Shown: one piece after another, positions 1 to 9,096 of the stretch
How positions within the stretch are numbered: the first letter of the stretch is position 1
Layout of the letters: every line of letters starts with the position of its first letter
Source: Collodictyon triciliatum
Taxonomy: Eukaryota > CRuMs
Assembly: GCA_043381765.1 (NCBI GenBank)
Contig: JBHJMP010000628.1
Span: 1 to 22,290 of the forward strand
Reading direction: 5' to 3'
Length of the DNA stretch: 22,290 bases
Made by a program: the position numbers and the translations under genes
Notes under the pieces: generated by a model
Told to the model about the DNA's origin: nothing
Database searches by the model: none
Seen by the model: only the letters and a program-made list of their open reading frames with translations

Positions 1-97
<97 letters not shown>

Positions 98-98
98 G
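1..98. repeat. (TTG)n microsatellite
   Basis: Uninterrupted TTG trinucleotide repeat filling the left edge, followed by a short GATGATGGTGATG-like degenerate tail. The next coding exon opens at 217 after a TCAG acceptor, so the repeat most likely lies in an intron of the channel gene whose 5' exons are outside the window. Confidence 0.95.
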
Positions 99-216
99 AT
101 AATGATGGTGATGGTGATGATGATGTATCATGCTGTTGCTGTTAAATTCTATGAATGCTGGGACAAACGAACACATATTACCTTGCTTTGAGTCATTTAT
201 TTTTCATTTTACTCAG

Positions 217-3200
217 GTAATCAGGTTGTATTACTATGCCGAAAAGTGGGAAATGGAATGGAAGTCTCTAGGAAGCTATTTTAGAATTTGGTTGTCCTTC
301 TTTACGCTGATGATGACGTCACATTGGATTGCATGCATCTGGTGGTCGGTAGGAAAGTATGACCAGGTGATTCTGATACATGCAGCATATTCCGTATTCA
401 TACTATGCTTTTTTTTTTCCGGTGCGTTGCTTTTAAAAGATATCGATTTTACCATTCTAGCCTACTTAAATGGGAAGGTCGAGTAATCTATTTTGTTTTA
501 TTCTATAAATAAAAAAAAAATGCTTCGCTTCACTCTGTTATTCTTATCACGTTTGTTTTCTTTTCCCAAACTAGGATTTCTCATGGATTGTTCGGGGAAG
601 ATACGAGGACAAGAGCATATATACGCAGTATATCACATCTTTGTATTGGAGTATAGTCGTTCTGACGACAATAGGGTTTGGAGATGTTGTTGCTCTCACA
701 GACAACGAAAGGATTATCTCGATATGCACTATGCTTGTTGGGACTTTTTTCTACGGTAATAAATGCTTTATCCAGTATTGAGTACCATTTTTTAAATCAC
801 ACAAATACATTTGAACTTTTCGTTGTCTCGTTTTCCCTAGCGTTTGCCTCTTGATTTCGCACGGCTTACATATTATATCATACATCAACTCCCTTTTACG
901 CAAACTGAAAGGAAAAATAAAAAAATATATTGCGATGTATATAGGTCTCTTATTTGGTAATATCGCGTCTGTTTTATCAACGATGGACGCCGCCAGCTCT
1001 CGTCTCCTCATGAAAGGCTCAATGCTTCGTAAATACATGAATTACCACAAGCTACCGGAGGAACTTAAAATAAGGATACAGAAATATTTTGACATTACTT
1101 GGAGAAGAGAAAGAGTAAGTCTATTGGCTTTCTCCTTTCTGATTATTGAACTTCTCGTTGTATTGATTCTTTTCTTTTACTTTAAATGTTGAAAGTTCCC
1201 AAATTTTCTCGCTTGCTTTGCATCGATGTCTCTTACACTAAAATTGGGCATGTCTTTCCAGGGACTGGATGAACATGCGCTTTTAAGTGACCTCCCCAAC
1301 GCATTACGCTCAGAAATAGCTGTGTATATTCATCGAGACTTGGTAAATAAAGTGAGTGAATAATGCACCTGCCCTTTAAATCTGCTGATTACATATGAAT
1401 TCGCCATTCCATAGGACTTCAGTCCTTCAAATGTCTAACTTAAAGCTTAATAGGTCGGCTTCTTTCAGGCCATTTCAAATGCAGGGTTCGTCAACTCTTT
1501 AGTTCTCAAATTAAGGCCTCAAATCGCTCTTCCTGGAGAAAGTATTGTTCGTGAGGTTAGGGTGTTGCACATATATTTCTTCATTCCTCTCACACAAAAT
1601 ATCGCGTGATTAATATTTCATTATATAACAGGGAGAGCTCCCCACAGAAATGTTTTTTCTGAGCAAAGGAATGGTAGAAGTAACGAGCTGTGGTAATCGA
1701 TTGTGCATGCTGAAAGACGGCTCTTATTTTGGAGAAGTGTCCCTTATATTCCAGGTTTTTTTTTTTGATTACATATTCGTGATATCTTCATGTAGTTAAT
1801 TTTTTTTGTTTCATCCCTCCAACCAAAATTTTCGTCTTTCAAAAAGTAAGAACGATAAAATAGTAACAATAATTAAAAGTAATCATAAATACGCATAAGG
1901 AACGTCGAACAGCTTCTGTCTCAGCACTGGAATATTGCGAATTGCTTGTTTTGACCAAAACTGACTTTGAAAACTCTGTGCAGTATTTTCCGGAATTTGC
2001 AACTATGATTCGTGATATTGCGAGGGTATGACTTTTCTGCTTGAAGTTCATAATGATATTATATTTGCATTCTAATAAATAATTCTATCAATTATGTAAT
2101 CTTAGGAGCGGAAGTCCCTAACATCCTTTCACTCTGACGCTGAGTTGATGGACAATTATTTTAAAAAATCGAAAGATTCTGATTCAGGCTCAGGAAGCTG
2201 TGAGATTTCGTGTTTATGCACATATTTGGTTATAATATTAATGATGATATTGAAGCCATACCAAAGACATCAAAATAGTCTTGTTTACTGTAATTATGCC
2301 CATTGTACACTTACATTTGCATCTTCATTCGGAAACAAACACCAGCTACTGATTATTTGAGCAAGTTTTGTATGCTAACACAACTATTTTTCTTCATATT
2401 ATATACATCAATTACTACAGTGATGGAAGGGTCTGGTAAAGGAGAGTAAGCATATTTTTGGTTTAGATGACTCGCATTCATAATTCCCGTAATTTTGTAG
2501 ACTGTAATATCTGCGTGCCTCTTCATTCAATCAAATACTTCATCGACATATAAATTAGGAGAATAGTTTCGGCAGTAGAGCTCTACCAACAACAACGACG
2601 TCGCAGCATTACGCTTGCACAAAACATGCGTGTTGTGGGAGCAAGGAGAGGTTGCATTTTTTTAATTCCTCGAAAAAAATATCAAAGAAAAAAACAGATA
2701 AAATGTAAAGCCTATGACAGACAGGAGGGATTATCTGAATTTTATAGCACCTTATTATTCTTTGGTCCAGGTTCTGCCGTAGCATTTAGAGAGGATAGTC
2801 CACTTCCTCCAGATATTGACCAAAACAGCGACACAAGGCGTGGGTCTGAGATGGATGGTGCGGAAGGAAGTCCAGCGTCCAGGTTGGCATTCTTCCTCCA
2901 AATATATGTGTGTGGAAATGTGATGCATTCTATTGGTTGCAGTCCACCAATCAAAACCACTGTCATCGCTTTTTTTTCCCCCAACTCAGACGTATATCAA
3001 GCTCATCTTCGGCCCGCCCTTCGCTCCTACGCCGCCTCTCCATCAACGCAGCAGCGTTGACCCAGGGTTCAGATGTAAATGCCAGTAACATGTCAGAAGA
3101 AGACAAAGCCATCGCTGCGATAGCAGCTGCAGCAGTTGCTGTCCAAGCTGCTCAGGCGTCTGAAATCGCTCAACTGCAGCAGCAGGCTCTCCCTGTTCAG

Positions 3201-3632
3201 CCACCATCCGTGCCTCCAATTGAGCCTCTCGTGCAAGCAGAGGCAGCACAAAATCTCCCATCTATATCGAAAGATGACGCAAAGACACATCAAATCCCAA
3301 CCATTAGGGACATATCCCGAAAACGTCACAGTCTCCTATCGAGTTCCAATAGACTCGAAGCGAGTATTGAAGTTCCCGATGAGAATAGCCCTGGGAAGGC
3401 TGTGAATGAAAGAAAAGACAGTGTTGCCACCAAGGGTGGTACTCCAGCGGGAAGTAACGAAGCCACACATTTGTCAGATATACCAAAGGGTAGGCAAAGT
3501 CCAAATACCGAAGACTCACTCGCCTCTGCGGGACCTCAATCTGTACAAATATCAACGCTGTTGAGTTCAAACCAACCTGGGGCGAATAAGGTACAAGAAA
3601 ATGCAAATCCTTTCAATACTACCCTCATTTAA
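217..3632 (+). CDS. Cyclic-nucleotide-regulated K+ channel, unit A (5' partial)
   Basis: Probable exons: 217-366, 575-755, 945-1114, 1262-1351, 1469-1555, 1632-1754, 1900-2025, 2106-2199, 2421-2435, 2771-2882, 2990-3632 (TAA). All junction phases agree, giving 596 aa in the window. It begins at the S4-S5 region. S5 contains SHWIACIWW, the pore carries TTIGFGDV (filter GFGD at residues 84-87), and S6 follows. The C-linker (exon starting GLDE) leads to a cyclic-nucleotide-binding domain whose phosphate-binding cassette spans an exon junction: FGEVSLIFQ then ERRTASV. The Glu and the Arg-Thr pair used for cNMP binding in HCN/CNG channels are present. GFG is the EAG/HERG-type K+ filter, while the cassette resembles HCN, so a cAMP/cGMP-gated plasma-membrane K+ channel is expected. 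The tail is Ala/Gln- then Ser-rich with basic-Ser sites (RRLS, RKRHS, RKDS). S1-S4 lie outside the window. The last exon may instead leave at 3590 (AAG|GTACAAG) for the exon at 3710, joining unit B. Confidence 0.9.
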
Positions 3633-3709
3633 CCTCTGCCGATGAACTACAGTCTAAACAATAATGAAACCTGATGTATGCTATTTATTCCTCTTTATTT
3701 CCTTTGCAG

Positions 3710-3785
3710 TCGCTAAAAAAGCCTGCTCGAGCATCTCTGGCTTCAGTGGAGGAAAGACAAGCCATTGCACCATCACCAGCTCCTG
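3710..3785 (+). other. Candidate linker exon joining channel units A and B
   Basis: A strong acceptor (CCTTTGCAG) precedes 76 nt open in phase 0, reading SLKKPARASLASVEERQAIA and continuing PSPAPG. This composition matches the Ser/Ala/basic linker before it. The upstream donor at 3591 (phase 0) and the downstream acceptor at 4366 (phase 1, following CCT G) both fit, so A and B can be read as one protein of 1366 aa within the window. Its own donor (CCTG|gttctt) is weak and opens into the TTCTTTC repeat. It could also be a 3' UTR segment after the stop at 3630-3632. Confidence 0.5.
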
Positions 3786-4140
3786 GTTCTTCTTTCTTCT
3801 TCTTTCTTCTTCTTTCTTCTTCTTTCTTCTTCTTTCTTCTTTCTTCTTTCTTCTTTCTTCTTTCTTCTTTCTTCTTTCTTCTTTCTTCTTTCTTCNNNNN
3901 NNNNNNNNNNNNNNNNNNNNNNNNNNNNNNNNNNNNNNNNNNNNNNNNNNNNNNNNNNNNNNNNNNNNNNNNNNNNNNNNNNNNNNNNNNNNNNNTTCTT
4001 CTTTCTTCTTTCTTCTTTCTTCTTTCTTCTTTCTTCTTTCTTCTTTCTTCTTTCTTCTTTCTTCTTTCTTCTTTCTTCTTTCTTCTTCTTTGAACTTTGT
4101 ACTTTGTACTTTGTACTTTGTACTTTGTACTTTGTACTTT
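3786..4140. repeat. (TTCTTTC)n and (TTTGTAC)n tandem repeats around a 100-N assembly gap
   Basis: Polypyrimidine repeat of TTC/TTCTTTC units on both sides of exactly 100 undetermined bases (3896-3995), followed at about 4095-4140 by six to seven copies of the 7-mer TTTGTAC. The gap is a scaffolding placeholder, so the true length is unknown. Phe/Leu/Ser-rich reading frames through the block are translations of the repeat and not genes. It falls in the predicted intron, or intergenic spacer, between the two channel units. Confidence 0.95.
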
Positions 4141-4297
4141 TGACACGACTAGAACCTAGTGCAATAATGTTTCTTATATCTATTTTTCTTTTAAATCTTA
4201 CCTATCCTTTTGAAAATCGAATTACGTAGAACTCTAATGTAGAAAAGATATTCATTATTCAATAATCGACTCTCCCCTTAACATATTGCTAATGGTC

Positions 4298-4362
<65 letters not shown>

Positions 4363-4363
4363 T
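4298..4363. repeat. (AAT)n microsatellite
   Basis: About 66 bases of ATA/AAT trinucleotide repeat ending immediately before the TTTAG acceptor at 4362-4366 that precedes the first exon of channel unit B. 4141-4297 between the two repeat blocks holds no recognisable feature. Confidence 0.95.
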
Positions 4364-4366
4364 TAG

Positions 4367-7300
4367 CTCCGACATCGTTGGCGATGATTGCAGGTCCCTC
4401 GTCTCTTTTTCTTACGCTCGCTGCAGGGTTAAATCCAATCGAAAACCAAAGCGAAAGAGTTTTAGCCCATGATTCAAAAGCCAAACTGTGGTTGATTATC
4501 CTTTCATCCCTGGTATGTGCCAATCATCGAAACAAGATTGAAACCATACTTTGCCTGAATCATACCGTCTCATTCAATCATATTTATGACGCAATTAATA
4601 AAATGCACACATATCAGAGTATCATGTACAACCTGGTCGTTATTCCATTTCGAATCGGGTTCTCTAGAGACGTTGGATGGTACTTCATGCCGATGGACTA
4701 TTTCACCGATTTTATTTTTGTCTTGGATATCGTTTCAAATTTTTATACGGGCTATCTTAACGAAAATGGAGCGAGGTGAGTATCTTCGAACGGCAAGACT
4801 TAATATATACTTATGTAAAATAATGAGCAAAGTCAGTAAGATGCAATAAGGTATTTGATATTTATAATAATTTCCCACCAGAGTTAGAAATCTTGAAATG
4901 ATACGTAAGCGCTATCTACGAGGCTGGTTTGCATATGATTTAGTGACATCTCTACCTTTGGATTTGTTGGCTCTTGTCACTGGACCTCATTATATTGGGT
5001 TCCTACGTATCCCAAGAATCTTGAAAGCCACTCGGTTACTAGAATATGCACATATGACTGAACAAAGACTTCAACTGAATCCTTCCATATTCAGAATCAT
5101 TAAATTATTTGGTTTCTTCCTTCTCTTTGCTCACACCACTGGTTGTTTATGGTATGCCATTCCCGACATTATCGAACACCATTCGAATTGGAGAACCGCT
5201 TATAAGATTCGTAAGTCTTTTGGATGAACTCAACGCCATGCAAGGCTATTCTGAATTATGATAAACCTCCATCCTTCTCCTTTCTTTTTTTTTTTGGATA
5301 TAAATATAAAGCAATTTTTATTCTAATTTTGGTCCAAATTATATCACCAGAGCACTCGAGCTTGAAAACAAAGTATATTTCAAGTCTGTACTTTGCAGCC
5401 ACCACAATATGCACTGTAGGCTTTGGTGATGTTGTTGCCATCACAAATCCGGAAAGGGTATTTCTGATAATAGGTAAATTTGAATGATTTTTTTTAATAG
5501 TCAATTATTTTTTGTACAAACTAGTGCCTTGTTGATTCATATTTGAGAGGAGAAAACTAGTACTATAAAGTGGATTATTTTGAACCTGTATTCTTTAGTT
5601 ATGTTTATCGGGTCTGGCGTATATTCTACGGTTTTTGGAAGTATGGTCACTCTGGTGTCTTCCATGAATGCAGATGCACAAGCAAATAGGTGATAAACCA
5701 AGTTTATGAAATGAAACTCATGTCAAAACTGGCAATCATAACGAGGGATTATTGCGAATTGAACAAACTTTATGCTTACATATTAATCTATTTTCATAAT
5801 CATCGACCAGACAAAAACTGAATAACCTCGAGGAATACATGAAACTGCGGTTTCTTCCCGAAGATATTCGTCAGCGCATCCGTACTTTCCATGATATTAT
5901 TTGGAGCAGACACAAGGTAACATTCTCCCAATATACACTTTAGTTGGTATATATCCCCTTCTCACATTCTTGTGGCGTAGCTTTGTAACGCTAATGTATA
6001 CCATTCAAGTTAACCTATAGAACGAACGAGATTTCGAATAATGGAGCCATTTCGTACAACCTGTATTAATCAAAGAACAAATATTTTAGGGACTAGATGA
6101 GGCATCTATATTGAGCCAATTGCCTCCATCTCTCCGCTCTGAAGTTGCGCAATTTCTATATAAAGACACCTTATCTGAGGTTGATTACCAGTTGGCACCT
6201 TCTTATTTTGTCAAAGCAAATGGATTTATTGTTATCATCATTTAATATTGAAATGTGCTCTTTTTTTTTTAAAAAAAAAACAAACAAACAAAAAACAAAA
6301 TAATATTTAATTATACCAAAGGTATCTATTCTTCAAGGGCCTGAATCTCACGGGCTTTTGAGTTCTATCGTGCTGATGCTGCGGCCTCAGATGGCGCTTC
6401 CTGGAGAATATATTATCCGACAAGGTTTGCAATCAAATTAATATAGCCATCCATGGGATTAAATTCACTTGTTTGGCATTGTACAAGGGCTTGTATCTTT
6501 ATATCTAAGCAAAATCGAGCTATGATTTTCACCTATCGATTTCCTGCGATATTTTCAACCATAAAAGGCGAAGTTGGAGAGGAGATGTACATAATTCAGA
6601 CAGGAGAAGTCGAAGTTGTGAGAAGTGGTCAGTTGATAACTAGGTTAGTGTTCAAGTAAAACTAAGTTGAGAAAAAAAACTTACACTGAAATTCCATTTA
6701 ATTCATAATTCTATCCGAATGAACCCAGGATCGGAGCTAAATCGTATTTTGGTGAAGTCAGCTTGATGTTTTCGCAAAAAAGGACTGCTTCTGTAATAGC
6801 TGCCGAATATTGTGAACTACTTATGCTCACGAAGGTATTTTGAAAGGAGTGGCAAGCAAACAAACCCAAGAACATACCTACGAATAGAATACTGCATACG
6901 CAAACCCCAACTTTTCTCTAACTTTTCTTTTGCTTTTGCTTTTGCTTTTGCTTTTTCCATTGAAAGAAAAGAAGAAAAGACTAACATCTGACTAATATTA
7001 AAATAGAACGACCTTCGCCAACTATTGCGGATATTTCCTGAGTTTTCGAGGTCACTCAACCAAGTTGCCCGGGAGAGAATTAGGCAAATAATAATAATTG
7101 TGTATTTGCATTCTATATTCGAAAGTGTTTGAGAGCATCGCCAAGAACACCACTCATGGCTCAATTCCAACCGCACCTATTTCTCTACCGTCATTCTGGT
7201 TATTAATACAATTTTATTTTTGTGTCCTGTCTCTCAAAAGGCAAGTGGAATCCAAAGGGCCTGATTCACAGCCCCAAACCCTCGGTCACCAGGCGTGGAG

Positions 7301-8296
7301 CAAAGTTCGGAAGACATTCAAGAATGTCCTTTCCTCCGCTGCTAAGGACAAGTATGTCCGAGTTGAATCACGAAAGCAAACCACTAGATTAGCAGCGACA
7401 TGAACACCACCAAGAATCGCAACGAATCTTTCTCCTTAAACTAATAGCACCACATAATCAGGGTGCGTGCTTTGGCCAGCTTGACCCCGTCACAGAGCAC
7501 AAGCTTCAATCCTATTCCCGAGAAATCACCCGATATGCGTTCGAGTTCGCATATGTTTCTTCGGTCAACATCAAAGGATATCATATCACGCAAGAGTTCC
7601 GAACACTCAGCAGACAACAATGACAAAGAGGTTAGTAGATATTTCGCATGCTTTCCTTGCCACTCCAACCACACGAGAGAATAGCTTATTGATGTTTCCT
7701 TTTAGCCGAGTCCAAAGGCACTGCACCCTCACTCCGTTCCTGTCTTGGATGACTCATCAAAGAAGTCCTCTGATGAGCCCGGTATCAAGTCTGACTCAGC
7801 CCCGGTTGCATCAATCCTGCTGAGCAGAAAAAGCTCTACAGTCAGCGAAGCACCGCAGCTATCTCTCAATGATACCACCTTGTGCATGACACACGACCAG
7901 ACTACGGATATTGACGAGATAGCCCAGCAGAATATGCCACAGCCGCCAGAGCCAGGGAATACGAGCCACCATGATGAAGCTGACAAAGAGCAAAGACAGG
8001 GCCAGACTCAAGAGAGTCCACGGAATGCCGGAGCCGCATCCTCAAACGCCCGACATTCCCCGAATTCTGTCCACTCTGTGTCGACTCCTCGCGCTACGAA
8101 TGCGCCTATGTCCCGCACGTCCTCGCAACTCGCCATTCCTGAGCAGGGCCAAGGCCTTTCTCCGTCAAACTCTGTACACGACCTTCTACATCCCGACGCA
8201 CCGCCCACACCCCGGCGAATGAACCGCATCCCTTCCATCACACTTCTGGATATGAGCAATGGGTCAGGTCAGGCGCGACCGACGGTTTTGCAATGA
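4367..8296 (+). CDS. Cyclic-nucleotide-regulated K+ channel, unit B (complete S1 to C-terminus)
   Basis: Exons: 4367-4512, 4618-4775, 4882-5210, 5351-5473, 5599-5689, 5811-5916, 6090-6179, 6322-6424, 6568-6643, 6729-6834, 7007-7083, 7241-7351, 7462-7630, 7706-8296 (TGA). If it is an independent gene, ATG 4384 gives 752 aa; otherwise it is the C-terminal half of a fusion. Numbering from that ATG: S1 about 33-58, S2 68-90, S3 108-125, S4 134-152 (GFLRIPRILKATRLLEYA, basic every third residue), S5 172-192, filter VGFGD 228-232, S6 about 243-266, C-linker, CNBD about 350-460 with FGEVSLMFSQKRTASV (Glu411, Arg420, Thr421). The tail (463-752) is Ser/Pro/Gln-rich and looks disordered, with SRKSS-type basophilic sites. 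Predicted role: cNMP-gated K+ permeation across the plasma membrane. The GLDE C-linker exon is 90 nt, as in unit A, and starts at the same position, which supports duplication. The intron at 7084 appears to start with GC. Confidence 0.9.
6925..6956. repeat. (TTTTGC)n short tandem repeat
   Basis: Four to five copies of a TTTTGC hexamer inside the intron at 6835-7006 of channel unit B. It is intronic and non-coding. The neighbouring intron at 6180-6321 carries a T-run directly followed by an A-run and (CAAA)n, another low-complexity insertion. Confidence 0.85.
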
Positions 8297-9096
8297 CGGA
8301 TAGCAGTATTATTTTTTTCTTGACAGAACCAACCTTCATTACTGGTTACCTTTCCTTTTTCTTTTTTTTTCAAAAAAAGAAAAGAAAAGAAGGTCTTCCA
8401 TAGGCGCTTAGATATATTCTTTGGTTTTCTCTTGTTCGTTTCTTATGTTTCCTCCATTAGCATCGCTTCTGTTTTCTAATCCTGTTGTTCATGAATGTTT
8501 AACATATTGGTGCATTTGATTCTCTCTTTTTTCTTTCTTTTTTTTTTTCAAGAAAGCAAACAACCAGCCGTAATCTAATAAATAATACACAAATACCAAA
8601 AAGTAGTCAATTACCCTTGAAATGATTCTTGCAATGCTTGAACAAAAGTAGCGCATATTTGTATTGATTTTTATGAGTATTTCCAGTATAATTGTAATCT
8701 ATTATCGAGGGTCTGAAAGGAAGGGCTCACAAAAATATAATCAATATTGTTGTTCAACTCAGATAGATGTAGAAGTGGGAGGTCAGATGGACACAGAAAT
8801 GCAACGAATATTCACGCAACCACATAAAAAAATATAAAAAAAATGTATGTATAAAAGAAACGCTATGTGCCACAGAGTTTATGATATCTGCTTCCACGGC
8901 ATATGAATAATTACATGAAAAGCCCCGGAATGTGTTTCGCTCTGATATGGATATATAAGTATGGTGCAACTTTGATATCCTTAAGTTATAAACGTGCGAA
9001 GCGTGCCATAATTGAAATACTATGCAAGTAGAAAGCCAGACTTGTATGAGGTGTGTTAGTGTGAGAAGAAAACAAATGTATCGCCCGAGTGTTTGG
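8297..9096. other. Convergent intergenic spacer
   Basis: 800 bases between the stop of channel unit B (plus strand) and the stop of the DENN gene (minus strand). It contains oligo-T tracts, an oligo-T/oligo-A inverted stretch at about 8351-8392, and an AATAAA at 8577-8582 that could be the polyadenylation signal of the channel transcript, 280 nt past its stop. No coding feature was found on either strand. Confidence 0.6.

Noticed and set aside
2626-3060. Single long plus-strand frame through 2626-3060
   Set aside because: Only 2771-2882 is coding in this frame. The rest is intron, with an acceptor at 2770 and a donor at 2883 that fit the channel model.
3664-4229. Phe/Leu/Ser-rich and Lys/Arg/Glu-rich open frames across the N-gap
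   Set aside because: They are translations of the TTCTTTC repeat through undetermined bases and open in several frames at once. Only the short non-repetitive piece at 3710-3785 is considered coding.
7729-8259. Minus-strand frames opposite the channel tail
   Set aside because: They are shadows of the Ser/Pro-rich coding exon 7706-8296, with no family similarity and no splice support.
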